Of a stretch of 64,000 nt of DNA, positions 50,352 to 59,001 are shown piece after piece (position 1 is the stretch's first letter; every line of letters starts with the position of its first letter). The notes beneath the pieces were generated by a model. It did no database searches and had not been told where the DNA came from. It saw only the letters and a program-made list of their open reading frames with translations. Made by a program: the position numbers and the translations under genes. This stretch comes from JAUNQW01 sp043424615. Its GTDB lineage: Bacteria > Bacillota > Bacilli > Lactobacillales > Carnobacteriaceae_A. Where the stretch lies: NCBI GenBank assembly GCA_043424615.1, contig JBHWOX010000009.1, positions 7,805-71,804 of the forward strand, in the 5' to 3' direction.

Positions 50352-51206
50352 TTAGTGTGAACGGCGACTCTGGCCGAGAGACTGAGTTAAGCGGTCAACA
50401 ATAATGGCGAGGATCACAATCGCCAAACCAGAAACAAAGCCTGACCCCACATCTGCACGCTGGAGGGCCGTCAGTACATTTGATCCCAAGCCAGGAGCAC
50501 CAATCATAGAGGCAATGACAACCATGGAAAGGGTTAGCATGACCGTTTGGTTGATGCCAGCAAAGATGGTGTTCTTCGCTAGGGGCAATTCGACTTTGAA
50601 TAATTTTTGGCTAGCGGTTGACCCAAAGGAATCAGCAGCTTCAATTAATTCACTATCGATTTCTCGAATGCCTAAGTTAGTGAAACGGACGGTAGGCGCA
50701 AGGGCGTAGATAAAAGAAGCAAAGATACCTGGGACCATCCCAATGCCAAAAAAGGCCACGGCGGGAATCAGATATACAAAGGCTGGCATGGTCTGCATAA
50801 AGTCTAAAATCGGTTGGATGACCGCATTAGCCGCTTCACTTTTAGCACATACAATCCCTAGAGGAATTCCAATCAGGATGGTGACTAAAGAAGCGACCAT
50901 AATGAGAGCAACCGTATCTATTAATTGCCCCCACAGGCCCTGATTTAAAATATAGCCTAAGCCAACTAAGCTAAAGGCCGCCAGAGAGGCTGAGCGTTTT
51001 TGGGCAAAGTAAGCCAGCAGGGCAATCAAAAGAATAAAAAGGAAGGGAGGTATGATCGCCAATAGGGACGTGAAGCCATCCATAAATTGCGAGCCAAAAT
51101 GGGTGATGAAATGAAACAGCCCTGAAAAAGCGTCAACAATCCAAGCCACAATAGCATCTACCCATTCAGCTACAGGTAAAGGGGCTAAAGGAAATAAATT
51201 AGTCAT
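50352..51206 (-). CDS. opuAB: Glycine betaine ABC transporter permease, OpuAB-like
   Basis: 284 residues, an amphipathic N-terminal region then about six membrane helices. Permease coupling motif REIDSELIEAADSFGSTASQ. Overlaps opuAA by 8 bases and precedes opuAC. Confidence 0.93.
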   Translation of the reverse strand: MTNLFPLAPLPVAEWVDAIVAWIVDAFSGLFHFITHFGSQFMDGFTSLLAIIPPFLFILLIALLAYFAQKRSASLAAFSLVGLGYILNQGLWGQLIDTVALIMVASLVTILIGIPLGIVCAKSEAANAVIQPILDFMQTMPAFVYLIPAVAFFGIGMVPGIFASFIYALAPTVRFTNLGIREIDSELIEAADSFGSTASQKLFKVELPLAKNTIFAGINQTVMLTLSMVVIASMIGAPGLGSNVLTALQRADVGSGFVSGLAIVILAIIVDRLTQSLGQSRRSH

Positions 51207-52458
51207 CTAAAACACTCCCTTCTGAAAGATGAGACTCATCATCAGTCGTATCACCAGCTAAGGCACTTAAAACTGTATTTCTGATCACAATCCCCATTAA
51301 ACGCCCCTCTTCATCCACCACACTGACTGGGGTAGAAACATCTTGAATGACTTCATAAAGGTCAGTCAATAAGGTTGAAGGGCTAACCGTTGGAAGATCT
51401 GTCAGAATGAGATCTCTTAGGTCTGTTTGCTTGCGGGCAACAGCACGAGCCACATCATCATCTTTCACATAACCAATCAATTGGTTTTCATGGTCAATCA
51501 CCAGCATATTTTGAAGCTGGTCGGCTTCCATTTTTTGCAAGGCCATACGAGGGCCATCTCGCCCTAGAATCAAGGGATGAGGGGGCTCCATGATATTTTC
51601 TGCTGTATACACACGGGCACGGTCCACATCCTCAACAAAACGTTCAATATAACGGTTTTCAGGGTTTTGTAAAATTTCTTCCCCACTTCCGACTTGAACC
51701 ACTTCTCCATCGCGCATGATGGCAATACGATCTCCCAGCCGAAGAGATTCGTTCAAATCATGGGTGATGAATACGATGGTTCGTTTGTCTTGCTCTTGTA
51801 AGTCGATTAATTCATCTTGCATGTCGCGGCGGATCAAAGGATCCAAGGCTGAAAAGGCTTCATCCATTAAAATGACCTCTGGATCATTGGCTAAGGCACG
51901 TGCTAAGCCCACTCTTTGTTGCATTCCTCCAGATAATTGGTCGGGATATTGGTCCTTATAAGGAAGTAAACCCGAATTTTCTAAGGCTTTTTCAGCCGCC
52001 TGTTGCCGTTGGTCTTGATCGATTCCCTGTACTTCCAAACCATATTCAGCATTTTCCAGAATGGTTTTATGTGGAAAAAGACCAAAGTTTTGAAAGACCA
52101 TCGATAACTCTTCTCGACGAAGCTGGCGGAGTTGGTCTTTATTCATTTCCACCACATTGTCACCATTAATGACCACTTCTCCACTTGTCGGTTCAATCAA
52201 GCGGTTTAGCATGCGGACAAGGGTAGACTTTCCTGACCCGGATAGTCCCATGATGACAAAAATCTCACCTTCTTTGATATCAAAATTGGCTTGGTTGACG
52301 CCAACGGTTGCTCCTGTTTTCTTCAGGATTTCTTCTTTGGAATAGCCTTCTTTTAATAACTGCAAAGCCTCTTTTTGCTGGCTTGCTGAGCCAAAAATTT
52401 TAGTCAAATCGCGGATAGCAATTTTAGTCCGTGCATCCGCTAAATCTTGATTAGCCAT
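51199..52458 (-). CDS. opuAA: Glycine betaine ABC transporter ATPase with CBS domains, OpuAA-like
   Basis: 419 residues. Walker A GLSGSGKST, signature LSGGMQQRVGLARALA, Walker B VILMDEAFSALD. Two C-terminal CBS domains (about 285-400), the ionic-strength sensor in OpuA systems. First gene of the osmoprotectant operon. Confidence 0.95.
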   Translation of the reverse strand: MANQDLADARTKIAIRDLTKIFGSASQQKEALQLLKEGYSKEEILKKTGATVGVNQANFDIKEGEIFVIMGLSGSGKSTLVRMLNRLIEPTSGEVVINGDNVVEMNKDQLRQLRREELSMVFQNFGLFPHKTILENAEYGLEVQGIDQDQRQQAAEKALENSGLLPYKDQYPDQLSGGMQQRVGLARALANDPEVILMDEAFSALDPLIRRDMQDELIDLQEQDKRTIVFITHDLNESLRLGDRIAIMRDGEVVQVGSGEEILQNPENRYIERFVEDVDRARVYTAENIMEPPHPLILGRDGPRMALQKMEADQLQNMLVIDHENQLIGYVKDDDVARAVARKQTDLRDLILTDLPTVSPSTLLTDLYEVIQDVSTPVSVVDEEGRLMGIVIRNTVLSALAGDTTDDESHLSEGSVLDD

Positions 52459-52604
52459 AGCAATCCCCTTTCTCTCTACTCTTTTATTTTCCTTTTCTCT
52501 TTCTACTGTATGAACTTAGCAAAGATGATTTTTATATTCAAAAGGCTAAAAAGCCGGCATAAAGGGCTCTCATGCCTATGCTATGAAGGAAAGGAGGAGT
52601 TTTT

Positions 52605-52688
52605 ATGGCAGTCATTTTCTCATTAAGTTCTCATAATCATATCTTTCAAAACAGAAATACTTGCTCAACAGCCGCTATTAATTTATAG
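52605..52688 (+). CDS. Possible small protein of 27 residues
   Basis: An ATG frame of 27 codons ending in TAG, directly behind the near-perfect ribosome site AAAGGAGGAG with a 5-base gap. Upstream lie two small hairpins (GGCTAAAAAGCC and GGCAT...ATGCC). The peptide is polar and not hydrophobic. It ends at the -10 box of the FMN reductase promoter. Not recognised; may be a leader peptide or chance. Confidence 0.35.
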   Translation: MAVIFSLSSHNHIFQNRNTCSTAAINL

Positions 52689-52689
52689 T
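52661..52689 (+). promoter_or_regulatory. Predicted promoter of the FMN reductase gene
   Basis: -35 TTGCTC (52661-52666), 17 bases, -10 TATAGT (52684-52689). Confidence 0.6.
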
Positions 52690-52738
52690 AAAGGTGTAGA
52701 TAGTTTGAAATTGAAATATTAGAAAGGATGACTGCACT

Positions 52739-53290
52739 ATGACCACTTTAGGAATTATCGTTGGATCATTACGCCAAGGGGCTTATTCGCGTCAATGGGC
52801 TGAAAACTTAGCTGAGATGTTCCCTGCTGACTGGGAGACTCGTTTTATCGAAATTGGAGACTTGCCTCTATATAATGAGGACTACGATGCAGAAGGAGCC
52901 ACTCCACCTGAAGAATACAGCCGTTTCCGCCAAGAAATGAGCGAGGTTGATGCCGTTTTATTCTCAACACCAGAATATAACCGTACGATGCCAGCAACCA
53001 TTAAAAATGCTTTAGACGTAGGTTCTCGACCTTACGGAGAAAGCATCTGGGATGGTAAACCGGCCTTCATCGTTTCTCATTCCGTTTCTGGCCTGAGTGG
53101 TTTTGGAGCTAACCACCAAATCCGCCAAGCCCTAGTCTTCTTAAATATGCCTATCTTGCAACAACCTGAGGTCTATTTAGCTAACTCTCAAGATCTTTTA
53201 GATGATGGTAAAATTAATAACGAAGACACCAAAGATTTCTTACAAGGAGCTGTCGATGCCTTCGTCGAATTTGCTAATAAATTCATATAA
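52739..53290 (+). CDS. NADPH-dependent FMN reductase family protein
   Basis: 183 residues, flavodoxin-like. FMN-phosphate loop GSLRQGAYSRQWA at the N-terminus and STPEYNRTMPATIKNALD (the PEYN motif) near residue 80. Related proteins reduce quinones and azo compounds, which fits the nearby aromatic-detoxification operon. ATG 52739 after AAAGGA. Confidence 0.92.
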   Translation: MTTLGIIVGSLRQGAYSRQWAENLAEMFPADWETRFIEIGDLPLYNEDYDAEGATPPEEYSRFRQEMSEVDAVLFSTPEYNRTMPATIKNALDVGSRPYGESIWDGKPAFIVSHSVSGLSGFGANHQIRQALVFLNMPILQQPEVYLANSQDLLDDGKINNEDTKDFLQGAVDAFVEFANKFI

Positions 53291-53302
53291 AAAATAACTC
53301 AC

Positions 53303-53346
53303 AAAAAAAGGCTATATCCTTCAACTGGAAGGATATAGCCTTTTAT
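53303..53346. terminator. Bidirectional terminator FMN reductase / Nudix
   Basis: AAAAGGCTATATCCTT / AAGGATATAGCCTTTT perfect 16-bp stem. Confidence 0.92.
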
Positions 53347-53359
53347 TTTACTTTATTAT

Positions 53360-53881
53360 TTAAATATCATAACGTTCATGGCTGATGATATGTTCAACCT
53401 GGTCGGGTAAATCCAACAAATTATCTCCTAAAAAACGAGGGTAGGTATAGGTATTTTTTACTTCTTCCAAGGGAATCCAATAAAAGTTTTCCTTATATCC
53501 CTTTTGGGTGAAGGATTCATGGTCCAGGCTCGACTCTTCTTTTTCCATTGGCTTCATCAGATAGTGAAAAATGATTTCATGGAAATGTGAGGCCCCATCC
53601 AAAAAATCAGCAGGATAAAATAATTCTTGGACAAAAACCAGGCGGTCAACTTTGTAAGCTAAGCCAGTTTCTTCTAAAGCTTCCCTTTCGACCGTCTCTT
53701 GGGTGGACTCTCCCAATTCCACCTTCCCTCCCACGGTGTAGTACATGGCATCGTGGGTATTTTTAGTTAATAAGAGCTGGTTATTTTCAATAATTAAAGC
53801 AGACGCTCTTAATTTAAAGCGATAATCTTCTGCATACAGTTGAATATCCATGGATGTCATCTCTTTTCTAAAGGCTTTCAT
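53360..53881 (-). CDS. Nudix hydrolase
   Basis: Up to 173 residues. Nudix box GGKVELGESTQETVEREALEE... is complete (GX5EX7REUXEEXGU pattern), near residues 51-73. Hydrolyses a nucleoside diphosphate linked to another group; substrate unknown. The ATG at 53881 is 5 bases after the aminotransferase stop without a clear ribosome site; an ATG at 53851 (MDIQLYAEDY) is the likelier start. Confidence 0.88.
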   Translation of the reverse strand: MKAFRKEMTSMDIQLYAEDYRFKLRASALIIENNQLLLTKNTHDAMYYTVGGKVELGESTQETVEREALEETGLAYKVDRLVFVQELFYPADFLDGASHFHEIIFHYLMKPMEKEESSLDHESFTQKGYKENFYWIPLEEVKNTYTYPRFLGDNLLDLPDQVEHIISHERYDI

Positions 53882-53885
53882 TCAA

Positions 53886-55043
53886 CTAAGACATGAAGTA
53901 GCGGTCGAGTCGTTGCATACCCTCCTGTAATTCTTCTAAACTGGAAGCGTAAGATAAGCGTAAATAACCCTTCCCACTCTCTCCAAAGGCTTCACCAGGA
54001 ATTAAGCCCACCCTAGCCTCTTTGGCTAATTCAAGGGCAAATTCACGGTCATTTTGATTGTAAGCGGCAGGAATTTTAAGGAAGAGATAAAAAGCACCCG
54101 TAGGCGAAGCCAGTTCAAAGCCTAATCGTTCCAATTCGGGGATTAAATAATTACGTCTTTGGGCGTAGGCTTGACGCATGTCATTAACCCACTCATCGCC
54201 CTCTTTCAAGGCAGTGGCTGCAGCTATTTGAGAAGGCGTAGACACACAGGTGACTGCCGCCTGATGAACCACATAAAAGGTATCGAGCAGGTCTTCAGGT
54301 ACAGCCATATAACCTAAACGCAAACCGGTCATGGCATAAGCTTTGGACATACCATTTAATACGATGGTCCGGTCCGGAATATATTGGGCAATGGAGTGGT
54401 GGTTAAAGCCATCATAGGTGAGGGCGGAATAGACTTCATCCGACACACAATACACATCATGGTTTTCTATCACTTGGGCTAAAGCTTGTAATTCTTCTGG
54501 CTGGTAGGATACCCCTGTTGGATTATTGGGGTAGTTTAAGAGAACAAATTTAACCTGGTCTTCTTGACTCAACACTTGGTCCAGTTTTTTAGCCGTCAGA
54601 ACAAAATCATCTTCTGCTGTTTCAATCGGCAGAGGCACCCCATAAGCACTTTTGACAATATTGTCGTAAAGGGTGAAGTATGGAGAAGAGAATACCACTT
54701 TTTCTCCCGGATTTAATAAAGCGTGGGCGGCGGTAGATAACCCTTCTGTTACACCCACCGTGACTAAAATATTACGGTTGGGATCATAGTCCAAATGGTA
54801 GTGGCGCTTTAAATAATGCACAATTTCTTGCCTAAAAACATCTACCCCATGAGTCGGAGCGTAGTGGCTGGCATTTTGATCAATGGCTTCTTTTAGGGAC
54901 TCTTTTACAAAATCAGCCATGTCAAAATCAGGCTCACCTAAAGTAAATTTTAAGATACCATCATAGATGCTGATCTCATCATCAAAGCTACGTATGTAAT
55001 TACCAGGAATATTTTCATAATTTTTATTGGTAGATAAGGCCAT
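53886..55043 (-). CDS. Pyridoxal-phosphate aminotransferase, class I (PatA/AspC-like)
   Basis: 385 residues. KFTLGEPDFDMADF, NYPNNPTGVSY (substrate carboxylate and PLP contacts), CVSDEVYSALTY, PLP-Lys in LNGMSKAYAMTGLRLGY and the C-terminal Arg in YLRLSYASS. Closest in pattern to aromatic/branched or N-acetyl-diaminopimelate aminotransferase PatA. ATG 55043 chosen for its AAGGAG at 8 bases; an upstream GTG abuts that site. Confidence 0.9.
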   Translation of the reverse strand: MALSTNKNYENIPGNYIRSFDDEISIYDGILKFTLGEPDFDMADFVKESLKEAIDQNASHYAPTHGVDVFRQEIVHYLKRHYHLDYDPNRNILVTVGVTEGLSTAAHALLNPGEKVVFSSPYFTLYDNIVKSAYGVPLPIETAEDDFVLTAKKLDQVLSQEDQVKFVLLNYPNNPTGVSYQPEELQALAQVIENHDVYCVSDEVYSALTYDGFNHHSIAQYIPDRTIVLNGMSKAYAMTGLRLGYMAVPEDLLDTFYVVHQAAVTCVSTPSQIAAATALKEGDEWVNDMRQAYAQRRNYLIPELERLGFELASPTGAFYLFLKIPAAYNQNDREFALELAKEARVGLIPGEAFGESGKGYLRLSYASSLEELQEGMQRLDRYFMS

Positions 55044-55095
55044 TTCACCCACTCCTTCAAGATTTTTATATATAATAACACGCTTCCGTCCGGAC

Positions 55096-56025
55096 TTATA
55101 GCCAAAAAGATCTCTGAATCAAAGAAATATCAAAATCATAAGCAGGCTGGTGAATGGTCTCTCCATCCCTTTGCCCTCGAGGCCCCTGTTTCACTTGTAA
55201 CCGGGCTTGTTTAAAATCATAAAGGTGGATATGAGGGTGGTCAATGGCTTCCCCTGTGAGCAAGATTTGCTTTAAGATGGCTGGCATGTCTTGCAATTGC
55301 ACGCCATCAGCGACCATAAGGTGAAGAATCTGGTCTTCATTATTAGCTGGCGGGTAAATCTTAACTCCCCCACCAAAAGAGGGGTTATTCAAAACAACAC
55401 ATAATTTAACATGGTTGAAGTCAAGTCGTTCTTGTTGGTCCAAACTGACTTGGACAGTAAATTCTTTTTGCTGGCTATAAGCCAGAGCAGCCAAGGGAAG
55501 ATAAGCCAATGGGCCCATGCGCTTTTTTAACTTAGAAAAAGGCTGGTCAATATAATAATTGGTCAGGCCATCAATGCCAAAGCCTAAGCTGTTTAGAGCA
55601 TAGTCTCTCTCGTTATTAATATGATCAATCAGCTTAATTACATCAAGCGGCCGCTCCTTTTCAATTGAAAAAAGACGGTCAATGCCTTCAGCAATATCAA
55701 AGGACAGACCCATGGAGCGAGCAAAATCATTGCCTGTTCCTGCTGGTAGGTAGGCAATAGCTTGGTGGATTCCTTCTTCTTCCATTTGCTTGACGAAATA
55801 GTTGAGCGTCCCATCGCCTCCCACCACAACCACCAAGGGATCTTCGTAGGGATCAAATTTTTCGACCAGATGCTTCACCCCTTTAAAAAAATGAGGGCCT
55901 TCCGTTTTTAAAATCTGGTAGTCTATCGAACGGTCGAGCATTGCCTGATGAATATCTTTCACCACCTCAGCACTTTTTCGAGCTTTAGCATTGATGATGA
56001 AACGTAATGACGTGTATGGAAACAC
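55096..56025 (-). CDS. Diacylglycerol/lipid kinase (DagK/YegS/BmrU family)
   Basis: 309 residues. VVVGGDGTLNYFVKQM (nucleotide-binding GGDGT) near residue 68, LPAGTGNDFARSMGL near 96, and NSLGFGIDGL. Phosphorylates diacylglycerol or an undecaprenol-like lipid at the membrane. GTG start 56025 with GGGGAGGGG upstream. Confidence 0.9.
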   Translation of the reverse strand: MFPYTSLRFIINAKARKSAEVVKDIHQAMLDRSIDYQILKTEGPHFFKGVKHLVEKFDPYEDPLVVVVGGDGTLNYFVKQMEEEGIHQAIAYLPAGTGNDFARSMGLSFDIAEGIDRLFSIEKERPLDVIKLIDHINNERDYALNSLGFGIDGLTNYYIDQPFSKLKKRMGPLAYLPLAALAYSQQKEFTVQVSLDQQERLDFNHVKLCVVLNNPSFGGGVKIYPPANNEDQILHLMVADGVQLQDMPAILKQILLTGEAIDHPHIHLYDFKQARLQVKQGPRGQRDGETIHQPAYDFDISLIQRSFWL

Positions 56026-56132
56026 CCTAACCCCTCCCCAAGTGAATATAGACGTATTATAGCATATTGGTAATTTAAAATATCATCCACATGGTATAAA
56101 ATATAGCTAATCAGAACGAAAGGAGAATGTTT

Positions 56133-56489
56133 ATGCAAGAAATTTTACAATGGACATTTTTAAGTGAAGAAAATACTTCTGCTGAAATTCAAGAATTACT
56201 TATTGATGGTGAGCACGCTTATAAAAGTTTTAAAACCATTCGCGATACCGCTACTTTTACCAATAAACGCTTAATCGTGATAGATAGTCAGGGATTGACT
56301 GGCCGTAAAAAAGAAATCTATTCCCTACCTTATTCTTCGATTTTAATGTGGTCAACAGAAAATGAAGGAACATTTGACTTAGACAGCGAGATCTCTTTGT
56401 GGACCCGGGCAGGCTATATCAAGATTTCCCTGCGCCGTGGCTTAGATGCTCGCTCATTTGAACGTTTGTTTGCTGAAGCTGTTTTATAA
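56133..56489 (+). CDS. Bacterial PH-domain protein
   Basis: 118 residues filling a single PH-like domain (TSAEIQELLIDGEHAYKSFK, then FTNKRLIVIDSQG and SLPYSSILMWSTENEG), as in the YvbH-type PF08000 family. Cytoplasmic, function unknown. ATG 56133 lies 7 bases after AAAGGAG; the ATG at 56127 is too close. Confidence 0.85.
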   Translation: MQEILQWTFLSEENTSAEIQELLIDGEHAYKSFKTIRDTATFTNKRLIVIDSQGLTGRKKEIYSLPYSSILMWSTENEGTFDLDSEISLWTRAGYIKISLRRGLDARSFERLFAEAVL

Positions 56490-56491
56490 AG

Positions 56492-56527
56492 AAAAAGACA
56501 TCCCTAATAAAAAGGGATGTCTTTTTT
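56492..56527. terminator. Bidirectional terminator PH-domain gene / tRNA
   Basis: AAAAGACATCCCT / AGGGATGTCTTTT with a 7-base loop. Confidence 0.9.
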
Positions 56528-56532
56528 AATGA

Positions 56533-56605
56533 TGGCTCTTACTGGGCTTGAACCAGTGACCTCCAGCATGTCGGGCTGGCGCTCTACCAACTGAGCTAAA
56601 GAACC
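56533..56605 (-). tRNA. tRNA, anticodon GAC by position (Val?), C at position 33
   Basis: 73 bases that fold as a full cloverleaf: acceptor GGTTCTT/AAGAGCC, D arm GCTC-AGTTGGTA-GAGC, anticodon arm CCAGC-CCGACAT-GCTGG, T arm ACTGG-TTCAAGC-CCAGT, discriminator A. Read by position the anticodon is GAC (56570-56572). The base before it is C, not the nearly universal U33. CCA is not encoded (TCA follows). Isotype is therefore tentative. Confidence 0.75.
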
Positions 56606-56750
56606 ACTATTTTTGTCTAACGATTTATATCATAACGGAATATAAAAGATTTGTAAAGCTTTAATTATATTTTTACAATTTTTAGAGTGAATGAGCTACC
56701 AGTCTTCCTCCATTTATTCTATAATAAAGGCGTAAAAAGGAGGGAAAAAA

Positions 56751-57146
56751 ATGCTCAAAGAATTCAAAGATTTTATTATGCGCGGAAACGTTCTGGACCT
56801 AGCCATTGGGGTTGTGATGGGGTCTGCCTTCACAGCCATCGTCAATGCTTTAGTTGAAAATATCATCATGCCCATCGTGACTGCTGTCAGTGGTAATGCC
56901 TCAGTCGAAGACCTATCCATCAGTATCGGAAATGCTACACTGACTTACGGGGTATTCCTGCAAGCGGTGATTGACTTTTTAATTATTGCACTCATTTTGT
57001 TCTTTATCATAAAAGGGGTCAATAGCTTAAGCAGTCGCTTGAAAAAAGAAGAAGAAGTGGTGGAAGAAGCCAGCCCTTCATCTGAAGATTATTTACGCGA
57101 AATTCGTGACTTGTTAAAAGAACAAGAGAATAAACAAGAGATTTAG
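56751..57146 (+). CDS. mscL: Large-conductance mechanosensitive channel MscL
   Basis: 131 residues. N-terminal MLKEFKDFIMRGNVLDLAIG, TM1 with AIGVVMGSAFTAIV, TM2 VFLQAVIDFLIIALILFFII, then a charged cytoplasmic helix bundle. A tension-gated pore that releases solutes on osmotic downshock. ATG 56751 after AGGAGGG. Confidence 0.96.
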   Translation: MLKEFKDFIMRGNVLDLAIGVVMGSAFTAIVNALVENIIMPIVTAVSGNASVEDLSISIGNATLTYGVFLQAVIDFLIIALILFFIIKGVNSLSSRLKKEEEVVEEASPSSEDYLREIRDLLKEQENKQEI

Positions 57147-57254
57147 AAAGCTAACAAGCAGTTTCCGACCATTCTTAAGCCATTTGAGTTTTTATTTTTT
57201 ACTAAATAGCTTATAATGACAATATGATTATATTTAAATTAGGGAGGTCTATCC

Positions 57255-57641
57255 ATGAAAAATTTTCTTAGAGGGTTATTCATTGGCGGTATTTTAGGTT
57301 TACTTTTTGCTCCTAAACGCGGTGAAGAATTACGTGAAGATATCGTCCGTTATTGTGAAGATACTCGTGATGACTTGGTCCACCAAGCTGAAACTTATGG
57401 CCAAATCGCTCAAGAAGCTGGTTCTAGCATCAAACAAACAACATCAGATGCGGCAGATTCCATCCAAGCAACATTTAATGAATCTGTAGGTCATATCAAA
57501 GATGATGTTAACTCTGCTGCTGAAGTAGCTAAAGAAGAAGCTAGCAAAGCGGCTGAAGTAGCCAAAGATGAAGCTAGTAAAGTGGCTGATGAAGCTTCTG
57601 ACGAAGCTGAAAAAGCGGCTAAAAAAGCTGAAAAAGCCTAA
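57255..57641 (+). CDS. YtxH domain protein (second in window)
   Basis: 128 residues. Hydrophobic start KNFLRGLFIGGILGLLFAPK then GEELREDI, the YtxH pattern; the C-terminal half is an Ala/Lys/Glu repeat (KEEASKAAEVAKDEASKVAD) that likely forms an amphipathic helix. No DUF948 partner here. ATG 57255 after GGGAGG. Confidence 0.85.
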   Translation: MKNFLRGLFIGGILGLLFAPKRGEELREDIVRYCEDTRDDLVHQAETYGQIAQEAGSSIKQTTSDAADSIQATFNESVGHIKDDVNSAAEVAKEEASKAAEVAKDEASKVADEASDEAEKAAKKAEKA

Positions 57642-57651
57642 GACAACATTA

Positions 57652-57686
57652 AAAGACTCACCAATCCGCGGATTGGCGAGTCTTTT
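57652..57686. terminator. Bidirectional terminator YtxH gene / MurT-like gene
   Basis: AAAGACTC-A-CCAATCCGC with GCGGATTGG-CGAGTCTTT; T runs on both sides. Confidence 0.9.
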
Positions 57687-57687
57687 T

Positions 57688-58977
57688 TTATTTCTCTATT
57701 ATTTTGTAAAGCTCATAAAGAGCCGTGTAATTGGCAATGATATAGGTTTCTAAAGGGGAGGATTTAGCTTTTTCGATGGCTGTCTCCTCATTTTCGGTTG
57801 ATAATTTATCTTCGTCAATCCCCTGTTCCAATAGGATGTCATATAAATCATCGCGAACGCTTCCCGTTACAAAAATTTCTTCTAAGGGGGAATCATTCAA
57901 ACGATTAAAGTCCGTTTCAGTTAGCCAACGGATGGAAATCCCATCGGCTTTAAAATTATTGATGGACAATATCAATTGATAAGGAGACTTTTGTTTAGAG
58001 AGAAGATAGGAAATCGATTGATTCATACTGGCTGGATTCTTGGCTAGGTTTATCTTGACATCCTTCTCTCCCAAAGTCACGACTTCATTCCGCCCTTTAA
58101 TGACTTTAGAAGAATCAATGCCGTTTTTTATGGATTCATTATCCACCCCTAATTCCTTAGCTATAGCAATGGCAGCTGTCGCATTAAAAAGGGTATAGGC
58201 CGTGGGTTGAGGGCTATTAAAATGATAGTGATCAACCGTAAAGGACTGATTTTCAAGCTGAACTTCTTCAGCCATGTAGTCAATCTCAGGTATTTCAAAA
58301 TCACAAGTAGAACAGTGATAATAGCCTAAGTGTTCATAATGAGAAAAGTCATAAATCAAAGATTCATTACACACGGGACACTTAATGTGATGGTAGGGTT
58401 GTTGAAAATTAACTTTTTCTACCCCATAATAGATTTTTTTCTTAGCCATTTGATTGGACCCAATCCAAGCTAAGCGAGGATCATTAGCGTTCAGAATTAA
58501 GGTCAGATCTTGAATGATGGAATCATTCAAACGAGCAGCTAATTCATCTACCGATCCATAGCGATCTTCTTGGTCGGGGAAAAGATTCAGCATCACCAAA
58601 TGACTGGGAACTAATTCTTCAATGATTTTAGGCAAGCTACCCTCATCAATCTCAAAAACAGCCACATCAGCCTGAATTTCATAATTCAGATTGGACATTC
58701 TCAAAAGCTCTGTCGCTATTCCTTGGGCCATATTGGCACCTTCTACATTCGTCATTACCCGATAGCCAGCCGTTTGGAAAATGTTGGCGATATAATGGGT
58801 GGTCGATGTTTTTCCATTGGTACCCGTCACAAAAATGACTTGGTCTGGAAGCTTAAAGCGGCTAATGATTTGGGGATCCAATTGGAGGGCTTTCTGCCCT
58901 GGATAGGCGGATCCTCGACCTAATTTACGCAAGCTGCTGCAAAGAAATTTCCCTATATAGAGTGCAAGTTTTGACAT
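57688..58977 (-). CDS. Orphan MurT-like Mur ligase family protein
   Basis: 429 residues. Mur ligase ATP loop VTGTNGKTSTTHYIANI near 50; a four-Cys zinc ribbon (CPVC near 202, CSTC near 225) typical of MurT; C-terminal DUF1727-like part with NLAKNPASMNQ and IVFKADG-type NNFKADGISIRWL. In MurT, which with GatD amidates lipid II glutamate, the last motif is ADGxDxSW with a catalytic Asp; here the Asp position is Ser. No gatD is adjacent. It is instead downstream (24 bases) of the ribbon-helix-helix gene. Perhaps a paralogue with another role. Confidence 0.82.
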   Translation of the reverse strand: MSKLALYIGKFLCSSLRKLGRGSAYPGQKALQLDPQIISRFKLPDQVIFVTGTNGKTSTTHYIANIFQTAGYRVMTNVEGANMAQGIATELLRMSNLNYEIQADVAVFEIDEGSLPKIIEELVPSHLVMLNLFPDQEDRYGSVDELAARLNDSIIQDLTLILNANDPRLAWIGSNQMAKKKIYYGVEKVNFQQPYHHIKCPVCNESLIYDFSHYEHLGYYHCSTCDFEIPEIDYMAEEVQLENQSFTVDHYHFNSPQPTAYTLFNATAAIAIAKELGVDNESIKNGIDSSKVIKGRNEVVTLGEKDVKINLAKNPASMNQSISYLLSKQKSPYQLILSINNFKADGISIRWLTETDFNRLNDSPLEEIFVTGSVRDDLYDILLEQGIDEDKLSTENEETAIEKAKSSPLETYIIANYTALYELYKIIEK

Positions 58978-59001
58978 AGCATCGGCTCATTTCTATTAAA
59001 G

